Below, in pieces: positions 28,600-37,741 of a stretch of 64,000 bases of DNA. Positions within the stretch are counted from its first letter, which is position 1. Each line of letters starts with the position of its first letter. The DNA lies in contig CAUYUJ010003414.1 of NCBI GenBank assembly GCA_963575745.1, forward strand, positions 464,059-528,058, given 5' to 3'. The notes under the pieces were generated by a model that saw only the letters and a program-made list of their open reading frames with translations, made no database searches and was not told the origin of the DNA. The DNA comes from Prorocentrum cordatum (taxonomy: Eukaryota; Sar; Dinophyceae; Prorocentrales; Prorocentraceae). Both the position numbers and the translations under genes were made by a program.

Positions 28600-29375
28600 C
28601 GCACCTGCGGGCAAGGTACCAGGTGAGTTCGTAAATGCGCCTGCAGATCTGCAAAAACGCCTGCGGAGTACGGACAGACAGGACAAGATAAACTCGCTGG
28701 AATCCTGGGCTCCTCCAGATTTCGAGTGGTATCCACTGGGCAGTGCCCCCGAGCTACACTGGCTGCAAGATGTCGACGCGCCGTGGATCCGAAGGCAAAG
28801 ACACTCCCACAGACGCAGCATTGATTTGATACACATAGAACGCGGGCTAGAGATTGAAACCCATGGTGGGCAAGAAGGTGCGTGTGCAGCGCTCGTCGGT
28901 CCCGGAGGCGACTACCACATGCATCCCCAGACTCCAGCACGAGCTTGCACGCGAAAAGCGCCTCCTCCCCCCCATCCTCGATGACTTCCACAGGCCCCGG
29001 AGACGACGCTCGGGTGGGGGGTGGAGGAATGGCCACCGATAGTGCGTGAGAGCGTAATTGACGAACGTCAATCATACAAAACGCCTCCTGGAACTCAGGC
29101 TCCGAGAATGCTAACCAATAGCGTTCCTGCAATCTTTCCAAGAACTCAGCCCCCTCATCCAAACAGCTGAGACTCGCAATGTCGTGCCGCGCACTTCTTC
29201 CCCATGGGGAAAGAGACGATGGCAACCTTCCGCTGTGGAACACTCTGGGGGGGGGGGGGATCGTGGAAAGTGCCAAACAAGACTGCGATTTCTTGCCTAT
29301 GGGCGCCAGGTCGCAAAGCCAGTTCTTGCCAGAATCTGAGGCGGCGAATGCGCGCTTCGACGTCAAGTGGCGCAA
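28600..29375 (-). CDS. LINE copy A: C-terminal zinc-finger region
   Basis: This continues the RT protein after a shift in the poly-G run at 29247-29259 (13 G on the plus strand). It contains an LERLQERYWLAFSEPEFQEA helix, then three Cys/His fingers: CKLVLESGDACGSRL with later HTHLLAHH; CCVCGSVFAFG with HLAASVARGH; and CPVCPYSAGVF with HLRTHL. The last finger ends at about 28615, next to the ATG of copy B ORF1 at 28591. The fingers are intact and would bind nucleic acid, presumably target DNA or element RNA. Confidence 0.65.
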
Positions 29376-31854
29376 GCCTCCACCATTTCAGTACCTCTGA
29401 GGATCTCATGGATCGTGGGTGGGGCCCCTCCCAACAACACGCCCTACCGAGCATGGCGCGACGGGCATAACCGGCGACGACGCTGGACAGCCGCTGGAGT
29501 TCCCTGTCCGTTGGTAAGAAGCACTCAATCCCCGTAAGCGCCACGTGATAAAGTTTACAGATAACCAGACATCGACGTAGTCTGTGCGGAACGCTGCGTA
29601 AAACCCAAAAACCACCCATGGAATGCCAAGAAGAGCGAAGAGCCTGGATACGTGCTGCAAGTTCGGGGCCATAACGTCCAGGCACACTCCCCACTATAAC
29701 CCCCAAGCTGCGACTTGTACGAGCAGGACGTCCAGGGAATACCAGCGCACCCTCTTTCAAATCCCGGAACATCCCTCCCGCTCCCCGCCCGTGCACATGC
29801 AGTAAAGTATCTTGCTTGGTAAGATTCTGGCAGTGCCCTACTGGCGCAAGGACATCGTCTAAGTCGGCATTTGAGCGCATACTACACTCCACCAGCTTCG
29901 CACAAGGGAAATAACGAGGCACCACCAACTTCTTGGTGAGATCATCCGCGTACTTCGTGAGGGAGCAAACAACCTTTTCTGGAGAGAAGGGCAATCGTAC
30001 ATTGAGCACCTCGGGGGCTGGGTCCCAGCTCCTCTGCGCCTTTGTCCAAAGCTCTACCGGCCTCAGGAACGATCGCACGAACGAGTTGACAGCGAACCCG
30101 TCCCCCATCAAGCCGCCGCACTGTGGAGAAAGACACAAATCCCCGTCATGGGCCCCGACCCGGATAGACGCATACTGGAGACGCTGGAAACCGAAGCCTG
30201 TCTCGTGCTCCCGAAACAAGGGCCGCACAGCACCGCAGGGAACCCCGCTCGACGTCGAAGCAAACGCATTCGTCAGGTCATGTGCGTTCGTGATGAACGA
30301 ATAACCTCTCTCCCAAAGGTGGTGCCCTGAGGCCATTTGTACAAGTAAGGCCCCCTCCCGACGTCGATGCTTCATGAATCCGTGGTCCTGATCGGTGGCC
30401 TGAAGTGCCCCCCGGAAGCCCACCAACCCAGCAATCCAAAGTTTCCCCAGCGGGTCCAGGAGATGAATCCACCTGGTCTTGCCGTCGGTGCGCGGCAGTG
30501 GCGCGCCTCGCGACTGATGCCACCGCAGCGGGGCAACTCCGCAGCAGCGAATCCGAGCAAAGCCCTGTATCAGGAGATCCCAAGCATAGCTGAGATCGGG
30601 AACGTCGGCATGATGCCCCACACCAGCGTGACCCGTATGCCACCGACGCCTAGGATGCAATAGCAACCGCCACAACTCAGCGGGCGGAGCCCATTCCGGC
30701 ACGGCTCGGCGCTTAGCAACACGCAGCAGACGACGACGCAATTCTCTTACATCACGCCTGGCGGCACGCAAGTGCTCTTCTCCAACGTCTCGGCGAGGCA
30801 CAACTGATTGAACAGGATCCCTCCAGCGGTCCCACTCCGGGATAACCAGAACCGACATCCCCCCACGATTCCCAGGGGCAGCGAACGACGACACCAAGGC
30901 AGCTCGGTCATCGACGCAACCTCGTACAGCTTGATAGTCTCGTTTTTTGGGGCCGAACCTGGTCCCCGCCGCCCTCCTGGCCAATCTCGTCGCTTCCGCC
31001 ATCCTCCTGGCCCTCCAATTCTCCCTCACCTCCTCCAGGATGCCCTCTCTCCACCTCTGCCACTCCGCCCGACGATGGTTACGCTGACGACGTGATACCT
31101 CCCGAAGCTGCTGCTGAAGCTCCTCCTCCTCCTCCTCCTCCTCCTCCTCCTCCTCCTCCGGGGTGGCGTGGGACAGTCCAAGACGAATCCGCCGCCTCTG
31201 CTCGAGAAGATCCTCCCGCTGCCGCTGGGCATCTCGATCCCCAGGGGGCCGACGGTGAGGGGGAAATACTTCCTGCCCAACCGCGATCAAAACCTCATTG
31301 AACCGATCGACGAAGGCTTCCGCCGTCGCCCGAGAAGCCAAGCCCTCCAGCAAAAGCGCGTCTGCAGACAAACGAACGTGCAGCTGCTGCAAGAACTCCT
31401 CCCTCCTCTCCCCCTTCCTAAGACACCTCATAAGCGCATCCCGGTCCCGATGCACTGCCAGACGCTGCTGGTCGACCGTGCCGCCCGGCGCCAACGCGTA
31501 GTGCACTTTAGCGTGGACAAGCAGATGATCACACACGCGACGTGTAGAAATAAGTTGTAGCTCACGGCTCGTGGTGCGAAGCGGTCCGGTACTAAGAAGG
31601 TGCTCTGATAGACCTTTGGGCAAGCAGACGTAATCAATCATAGATGTCCCCCCGCTCGTAGAATAGAAAGTCGGATAAACTCCACGAAGGGCGCTAGTGG
31701 CCTGCAGCCCGTGCACAGCCAGGACATGGCCCATCAGGACACCTGCGTAATGCGACTGGCTAGACCCCACCCTGGAAACAATATCCTGCGCCTCGTCAAA
31801 CACCCAGCCTTCTCCTCTGCACCGTTCCAGCCCGATCCCGTCGTTCAGGTCCAT
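29155..31854 (-). CDS. LINE copy A: endonuclease C-half and reverse transcriptase
   Basis: A single open frame of 899 residues. Residues 1-6 (MDLNDG) are the endonuclease DxN box, 72-79 is MIDYVCLP and 108-114 is CDHLLVH (Asp-His end box). Residues 233-246 are a run of Glu encoded by an in-frame (TCC)n tract at 31117-31158. RT follows: LRWHQSRGAPLP, then HDLTNAF with the catalytic Asp at 526, SPQCGGLMGDGFA as motif B, and KYADDL with Tyr 635 and Asp 637-638. After that come the RRLRFWQELAL helix and the poly-Pro run at the G13 homopolymer, where the true reading shifts frame into the zinc-finger segment. The catalytic residues I can see are intact. This is the best-preserved LINE of the window. 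Confidence 0.75.
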   Translation of the reverse strand: MDLNDGIGLERCRGEGWVFDEAQDIVSRVGSSQSHYAGVLMGHVLAVHGLQATSALRGVYPTFYSTSGGTSMIDYVCLPKGLSEHLLSTGPLRTTSRELQLISTRRVCDHLLVHAKVHYALAPGGTVDQQRLAVHRDRDALMRCLRKGERREEFLQQLHVRLSADALLLEGLASRATAEAFVDRFNEVLIAVGQEVFPPHRRPPGDRDAQRQREDLLEQRRRIRLGLSHATPEEEEEEEEEEEEELQQQLREVSRRQRNHRRAEWQRWREGILEEVRENWRARRMAEATRLARRAAGTRFGPKKRDYQAVRGCVDDRAALVSSFAAPGNRGGMSVLVIPEWDRWRDPVQSVVPRRDVGEEHLRAARRDVRELRRRLLRVAKRRAVPEWAPPAELWRLLLHPRRRWHTGHAGVGHHADVPDLSYAWDLLIQGFARIRCCGVAPLRWHQSRGAPLPRTDGKTRWIHLLDPLGKLWIAGLVGFRGALQATDQDHGFMKHRRREGALLVQMASGHHLWERGYSFITNAHDLTNAFASTSSGVPCGAVRPLFREHETGFGFQRLQYASIRVGAHDGDLCLSPQCGGLMGDGFAVNSFVRSFLRPVELWTKAQRSWDPAPEVLNVRLPFSPEKVVCSLTKYADDLTKKLVVPRYFPCAKLVECSMRSNADLDDVLAPVGHCQNLTKQDTLLHVHGRGAGGMFRDLKEGALVFPGRPARTSRSLGVIVGSVPGRYGPELAARIQALRSSWHSMGGFWVLRSVPHRLRRCLVICKLYHVALTGIECFLPTDRELQRLSSVVAGYARRAMLGRACCWEGPHPRSMRSSEVLKWWRLAPLDVEARIRRLRFWQELALRPGAHRQEIAVLFGTFHDPPPPQSVPQRKVAIVSFPMGKKCAARHCESQLFG

Positions 31855-32383
31855 GCTGTACTACCGGGGTGGTTCTCGACGGAAGACTGGCAAGTTGAAG
31901 AGAAATCCATTCCGCTAGCCTAGTACATGTTGTTTCATACACTGGGCGGGACGCTATCTCTCGGGGGCGGTGCGGGAAGTAGGCGGCGACAATCGTGACG
32001 TCTAGATAACGGTTTTTGGTCCTTGATACAAGTCCACGACCCCGAAGTCCCTCTGGTGCTGGCGTCACGCGTACAATATCTGAGGGCCGCACTCGCCGAC
32101 CCCACAAAATAGAGCAACCTGCCGCACTTGTGACGTATGGTGAAGGAGAATAGCCGGCTTCCAACAGCACCCTCCGCCCACTTCGCAAAGGCAAGATACG
32201 CTGTCTGACGAACGTCCCATGCGTAGCCTTGAGCTGCGTGCCTACCAATGCAAGCCCGTCCATCCCACCACATGCCTGACCAATCTCTTCCACTCGATCG
32301 TCGGTGTTCGCTCGGAGAGGGTTGAAGACACCTAGGGTGAGCGGGTACAACATAAAGACTTGCAGCCGAGAGTGACTTACCAT
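31847..32383 (-). CDS. LINE copy A: endonuclease N-half
   Basis: From ATG 32383 the frame gives TLGVFNPLRANTDDRVEEI (the first strand with its Asn), DGLALVGTQLKATHG (the box normally with Glu in xQExxL, here Gln-Leu-Lys), YSPSPYV and VTIVAAYFPHRP, then TTPVV just before the DxN box. One extra base near 31855 separates it from the 31854 frame, so the joined protein would be about 1.3 thousand residues with the zinc fingers. The catalytic Glu is not obvious, which may mean this copy is already damaged. Upstream is (GGA)n, and no ORF1 is present for this copy. Confidence 0.65.
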
Positions 32384-32465
32384 CGGAGCACAAGGGTAAC
32401 ATGTAGGGCATGAAACATAGCTACGTTATCGGAGCGCCACGCCACTTCCACGCTGAGCTGCGTGG

Positions 32466-32695
32466 CTAGGAGGAGGAGGAGGAGGAGGGGGAGGAGGAGG
32501 AGGAGGAGAAGGAGGCGGCGGAACAGGAAGAGGAGGAGCAGGAGGACATGGAGGAGGAGGAGGAGGAGGAAATGCAGGAAGAGGAGGGAATGGAGGAAGA
32601 TGAGGGAATGGAGGAGGGGGAGGAGGAGGAGGAGGAGGAGGAGGAGGAGGAGGAGGAGGAGGAGGGGAGGAACAAAGGAGGAGGAGGAGGAGGTA
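32466..32695. repeat. (GGA)n purine tract at the LINE copy A 5' edge
   Basis: About 230 bp of GGA with GAACA and ATG interruptions. Confidence 0.9.
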
Positions 32696-33040
32696 CCGTT
32701 GCTGACTGAATCAGGGAGGCGGCGGCGGCGGCGGAGAAACCGGGGCAGGCGGCCAGGCAGAGCGTGAAGGCAGGAAAGATCGACAGGCAGGCAGGAAACG
32801 CCTCCTTTCTTCCTGCCGCCGATGGACTCTAAGAACAGCTGCATGACCTCCGATCCCCGCGATCGTCGTCGTCGTCGTCGTCAGCGTCGTCGTCGTCGTC
32901 TGTTGATTCTCGTCGTCGTCGTCGTCAACCCCCTGAGGAAGTCCTCCTCGGGCAGGGGTGGCAGAGGTTCTCGCCGTTTCCCCGCGGGCCAAACCCAATG
33001 GCACCATCGCTCTCATGCATATTTGGCAGGCCTTCTCTGA
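32696..33040. other. Spacer with a (GTC)n tract
   Basis: Holds GGCGGCGGC (32715), AGGCAGGCAGG-type repeats (32740-32800), and (GTC)n at 32864-32930. No gene recognised. Confidence 0.5.
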
Positions 33041-33349
33041 TTAGTCTTGAATCGTCCCTGTGCTCCTGCTACTGTGCCCGAGGTCCCTCTTTCCTCCTCG
33101 TCACGACTCTATCTCTCTCTCTCTCTCTCCTTTCCCATCCTGTTCCCTCTCCTCATCTCGCCCCCCTCTTGGTCATACTCCTCCTCCTCCTCCATTTCCT
33201 TTTGTCCTCCTCTTTTCGTCTCTCCTGCACCTCCTCACTCTTCCTCCACCTCTCCTTCCCTCCTCCTCCTCCTCCTCCTCCTCCTCCTCCTCCTCCTACA
33301 CCTCCTACACCTCCTCCTCCTCCACCTCCTCCTCCTTCACTCCTCCTCC
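33041..33349. repeat. (TCC)n polypyrimidine tract ending at the spliced leader
   Basis: CT-rich from about 33090, with (TC)n at 33109-33130, then (TCC)n to 33349. The tract runs unbroken into the leader, so the CCGTAG acceptor at its end has about 160 bp of pyrimidines before it. Confidence 0.85.
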
Positions 33350-33371
33350 TCCGTAGCCATTTTGGCTCAAG
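33350..33371 (+). other. Full-length dinoflagellate spliced leader (DinoSL) embedded in genomic DNA
   Basis: All 22 positions match the leader as known in dinoflagellates: T, then CCGTAGCCATT, then TTGGCTCAAG. It is not an SL RNA gene: no GT donor follows the leader and no Sm-like or stem part is present. Instead relict leaders follow. It marks the 5' end of a reinserted trans-spliced cDNA. Confidence 0.9.
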
Positions 33372-33401
33372 CCATTTTGGCGCAAACCATTTCGGCTCAT
33401 G
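33372..33401 (+). repeat. Two tandem relict spliced leaders
   Basis: 33372-33386 and 33387-33401 are each 15 nt and match the last 15 nt of the leader (CCATTTTGGCTCAAG) at 13 of 15 positions. The 15-nt length is what results when a new leader is spliced to the AG inside CCGTAG of the older leader. The two relicts therefore record earlier rounds. Confidence 0.85.
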
Positions 33402-33471
33402 CCGGCCTGAAAGCCCCGGGTTGCCATTTACCTCCGCTCATGGCAGGCCCAGGTGCAGCTGCTTGAGGAAG

Positions 33472-34949
33472 ATGGCGCGGGCGGGGTCGCCCCTGGATGG
33501 CGATCCCTTTGTGAAGAGGCGGTCGCGGACGGAGCGCACGGCTGCGAGGCGGCGCGCGGTGGCTGCGGCAGACTCTGGTCTGGCGGCGGCCCTGGCGCGC
33601 GTGCAGGAGCTGGAGATGGCCTTCGACATGCTGGTCGGCGATGCTGGTGTCGCTGATCAAGTTCGAGCTCTTCTGCCAGCGCTCTCCGCGGACGCTCGCG
33701 GAGTGGAGCCTGCACGGCTGGACAGGCTCCGCAGAAATGTGGTCCTCCACGCCGCCGCGCACGGGGTGGTGTCGCTGGCGACGGCGGACGTGCGTACCCT
33801 GCGGGCTGCGCAGCAGCACGGCCCTCGCTTGGGGCCCCCGGCGCTGGACGTGGTCAGCCCTCGGCAGCGGCGGCGGCCCTCGGCAGGCGGCGAGGCGGCA
33901 GCCCCAACCGGTGGTCACGGGCTGCGGGCGGAGGCTGCAGTTTTGGTCCCTGCGGGAAGCTGGGAGCCGCTGTCGAGGGGAATGCGCTGTACTTGTCGAG
34001 CGGCTCTGTCTTCTCGGACCTCGGCGGCCCACCCGTCGGGTTTCCGCGATACACGGGGACGCCACGAGCGCCCAGGAACGACGTGGAGGGCGAGCGGATC
34101 TCCCCTGTCACGCCCCTCGCGAGCGCGGCGCAACCCTCCGAGAAGGAAGGCCGGAGCCTGAGGGACGCCGCGGCCGTGGAGGGTGGCGCCCCCCCATGCT
34201 GCAGGCGGCGGTCCCAGGGCAAGTGGATGATGGCAGCATGGCAGGGATCGCGAAGGTGCTGACTACAAATAAGACCAAGACGGCAGTGAAAGGCCGCGGC
34301 CTCTCGGATGGCCGTGAGAAATCCGTCCTGCAGATGGCGGGCAGCGACGACCAGGTCATCGACAGCTTGTGCGCGCGGACCGCGCACGGGACGGAGCACG
34401 CAGAAGTGCTACTCCGCAGTGCGCTCTGGGAAGCGGCCGCAGCGCGCAGGCTGCTCCGCCGTGGCGGCACGGGGGCGAAGGCGGCGTGGCTGCTGCTGCG
34501 TGGGCTTCGGAGGAGCGACGTGCTGCGCGACACCGCCGCCCTCCGCGTGGCAGCGCTGCGGTGCGACGCCGCGGTGCTGCGGCGACCTGGACGAGCAGCG
34601 GGGCACGGCGCCCACCCGCGAGGCGGAGGAGATCGCCGGCGAGCTCGCGGGAGTCCGCGCGGACTCCCACGCGGAGGCCTCCGAGGCGCGCGGAGCGGCC
34701 GAGCTCGCCTGGGCGCCGCCCTCGCCCGCGCCTTCGGCGAGGAGGCGGTGGCGGGCGGAGCGGCAGACAGCGCGGCCCGCTGCCGACGCCCGCGCGCCCC
34801 TGGGGACGCAGCGGCGGACGCGGCGAGCTGAGGCTGTGCACGTCATGGACGCCGCCTTCGACCAGGAGGCGGGCTTCGTGGGCCCAGGTCGGCGTGGGCA
34901 GAGCCTGGGGTTGAACCCAGGGTCGGCCTACGCTAACGAAGGATCCTGA
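33472..34949 (+). pseudogene. Retrocopy of an unknown gene behind the relict leaders
   Basis: The ATG at 33472 is 70 bp after the last relict. The N-terminus is basic, then helical: DPFVKRRSRTERTAARRRAV, LAAALARVQELEMAFDMLVG, LLPALSADARGVEPARLDRL. After about 33850 the coding sense moves between frames: 33993-34262 in one, about 34230-34600 in a second (KVLTTNKTKTAVKGRGLSDG, DDQVIDSLCARTAHGTEHAE), and about 34590-34949 in a third. At least three indels are needed, so it is broken. No introns or poly-A tail are recognised. The family is unknown to me. A DNA- or RNA-associated role from the basic start is only a guess. Confidence 0.5.
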
Positions 34950-34989
34950 GGGGTCCCGTGTCGTGCTTTCGTCGTGCATGACCTTCTCG

Positions 34990-36011
34990 GATCTAGTCTT
35001 ACCTCCTCCTGCCCTCCACCGCCTCCTCCTCCTGCTCCTCCTGCTCCTCCTGCTCCTCCTCCTGCTCCTCCTCCTCCTCCTGCTCCTTCTCCTCCTCCTC
35101 CTCCCCCTCCTCCTCCTTCTCCTCCTCCTCCACTCTCCTCCCCCTCCTCCTCCTCTCCTCCTCCTCCTCCTCCTCCCCCTCCTCCTTATTCTCTTCCTCT
35201 TCCTCCTCGTCCTCCTCCTCCTCTCCCTCGTCCTCCTCCTCCTCCCTCTTTTCCTCCTCTTCCTCCTCCTCCTCCTCCTCCTCCTCCTCATCCTGTTCCT
35301 CCTCCTCGTCCTCTTCCTTATTCTGTTCCTCCTCCTCGTCTCCTCCTCCACTCTCCTCCTCCTCCTCCTCCTCCTGCTATTTCTCTCTTCCTTCTCCTCC
35401 TCCTCTCCTCCCTCTCCTCCTCCTCCTCCTCCTCTCTTTCTCCTGCTCCTCATCCTCCCTCTCCTCTCTCCTCCTCTTCCCTCGTCCTCCTCCTCCTCTC
35501 CTCCCTTCTTTTCCTCTCCTCGTCCTCCTCTCATCCTCATCCTCATCCTCATCCTCATCTCATCCTCATCCTCATCCTCTTCATTCTTCCTCATCATCCT
35601 CATCATCCTCATCATCCTCATCATCATCTTATCATCATCGATCATCATCAGCTTCATCATCATCTTCATCATCTCATCATCTTCATATCAGCATCGCATC
35701 AACATCAGCATCAGTATCATCATCATCATATCTTTCATCATCATGATCATCCGCATCCGCATCAGCAGCAGCATCAGCATCAGCATTCATCAGCATCAGC
35801 AATCATCAGCATCAGGCATCCTGCATAAGCATCATCATCGTCATCCTCATCCTCATCCTCATCTATCCTCTTCATCATCCTTCACCTATTCCTCATCCTC
35901 ATCCTCATTCCTTCATCTCTTCCTCATCCTATCCTCATCCTCATCCTCATTTCTCATCCTCATTCAGCATCGCTTCAGCTATCGCTTCGATCTGCATCAT
36001 CATCATCATCA
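34990..36011. repeat. CT-rich satellite: TCC/TGC grading to CATCAT
   Basis: (TCCTGC)n and (TCC)n from 34995 to about 35530, then (TCATCC)n and (ATC)n mixed with CAGCAT to about 36000. Long plus-strand frames through it are repeat translations. Confidence 0.9.
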
Positions 36012-36272
36012 TCCTCATCCTCATCCTCATCCTCATCCTCATCCTCATCCTCATCCTCATCCTCATCCTCATCCTCATCCTCATCCTCATCCTCATCCTC
36101 ATCCTCATCCTCATCCTCATCCTCATCCTCATCCTCATCCTCATCCTCATCCTCATCCTCATCCTCATCCTCATCCTCATCCTCATCCTCATCCTCATCC
36201 TCATCCTCATCCTCATCCTCATCCTCATCCTCATCCTCATCCTCATCCTCATCCTCATCCTCATCCTCATCC

Positions 36273-36355
<83 letters not shown>
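36011..36355. repeat. Perfect (TCATCC)n then (ATC)n array
   Basis: About 44 hexamer units (36011-36276) without a visible error, followed by about 26 ATC units (36274-36354). The lack of mutations contrasts with the degenerate satellite just upstream and suggests recent expansion, or an assembly effect. Confidence 0.95.
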
Positions 36356-36604
36356 TTCCGTCCTTTCGCCTCCCTCTCCGAGGCTCCCCGCCTCCACATC
36401 CCGTCTTGCAAGGGGAAGGATGCAAAAATATACCAATAGTCGGCGGCGAATCCAAGGGGAAATGAGAAGGGGGCTGGGCCTTCCCAGAAGGCTTGGAAGG
36501 ACCCCGGCCTCCTGAGAGGTGGCCAAGGCCTTCCCCCGAGACACGGAACACTTTTCGTGAGTCACAAGGGTTTTTCAGAAGCCCCGCCGCCTTCTGAAAA
36601 GGCA

Positions 36605-36745
36605 CAAAAAACACAGTGGGAAAAAAACACACAGTGGGAAAAACACACACAGTGTTTTTTGTGTGTTTTTGTATGTGTTTTCCCACAGTGTGTGTTTTGT
36701 GTGTTTTTGTCCCGCAGTGTGTGTTGTGTGTGTGTGTTCCTTCTC
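36605..36745. repeat. AC/GT-rich inverted repeat
   Basis: CACAGTGGGAAAAAAACACA and AGTGGGAAAAACACACACAG at 36616-36655 are answered by TTTTTTGTGTGTTTTTG and GTGTTTTCCCACAGTG at 36655-36690 and again up to 36740. The left side can pair with either right copy. Confidence 0.75.
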
Positions 36746-36944
36746 ACTTCCCCCCTTCGCTCGCCGCCGAAAGAGTGGCCTGGAACGCTGGGATGCGGCA
36801 CCTGCGAAGAGGCTGGGCCGCGCTGCGAGCACGCTCCCCCCCCTCTCTCTCTGACTGCACGGCCGTCACCAACACTGCCACCGTATGGCCGTCACCACCA
36901 CTGCCCCCACCATCGCTGTCGCCGTCGCCACCGCCATACCCATC

Positions 36945-37118
36945 GGTCGTTGAAAGTAGGTATTTTGGGATTCCCATATTCCAATCTACTTTCAGCGCCT
37001 TCCTACTTCAAGAGTCGAGTGGTGTTCCCTCTTCCCTCCTCTTCAGCAGGCGGGCGGAAACCCAATCTATTTCCAACGCCTTCCTATTTCATGTTTCCAA
37101 CTACTTCTTCCGACCGAT
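36945..37118 (+). repeat. Dispersed repeat, partner of 780-935 (inverted)
   Basis: Two sub-units with CCAATCTACTTTCAGCGCCT and CCAATCTATTTCCAACGCCT, ending CTTCTTCCGACCG. See 780-935. Confidence 0.6.
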
Positions 37119-37741
37119 GGGTAATGACACGAATCGCCATCGTCATCCTCAACATCGCCATCGCATCCGCCACATGCATAGCCGTCGCGAACATCAGCAC
37201 CATGATAGTCACGGCAATCGAATGAATCACTCCTCGTACTCGTCCTGGCAATCCACCGACACCCGCTTGCCGGGGGTGAGAACACGCGTGAGATGATTGG
37301 CTGCCCCCCTCCGCGTTCCCTCCTCCTGCAGGGCAAACAATCGCAATCGAGGGGGTGGGGAGGCCGCCAAGGAGAGGGAAGAGCTCGCCAACGAAGACGG
37401 CCCAATGAACGCTGTGACGATCCGAGAGAACGTAGACACGGCCCATCTCCGCGACGGTACAACAATGCTTCCGCACTGCTTACGGGGCCTGCTAGACGGC
37501 CCCTGAGTCTCCCAGAAGGCTCCAGGAAACAACAATCGTCCCATTTCCTAGGGAAGCCGTGCATGTTCTGCGCACGAGCGTTTTTCGCTTTCGCAGAGAT
37601 GTCGTCGAACCAACACCATTTTGGATGGTTCGGGCGCCTATTGGCAATTGAGCTATGGGTGCCGACATGGATCCCATGATAAAGCTTGCCGCGCCCATTT
37701 CCCCGGCGGTATGATGGCGACCAGTGCGAGACACTTCCGCT
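37119..37741. other. Spacer without a recognised gene
   Basis: Mixed composition. Short frames on both strands without motifs. Confidence 0.4.

Noticed and set aside
33350-33371. The leader considered as an SL RNA gene
   Set aside because: No splice donor follows the leader and no Sm-like site or stem is visible downstream; relict leaders follow instead.
34963-36465. A 500-codon plus-strand open frame giving Leu, Ser and then Pro-His runs
   Set aside because: It is the translation of the CT-rich and (TCATCC)n satellite. The other frames of the array are equally open.
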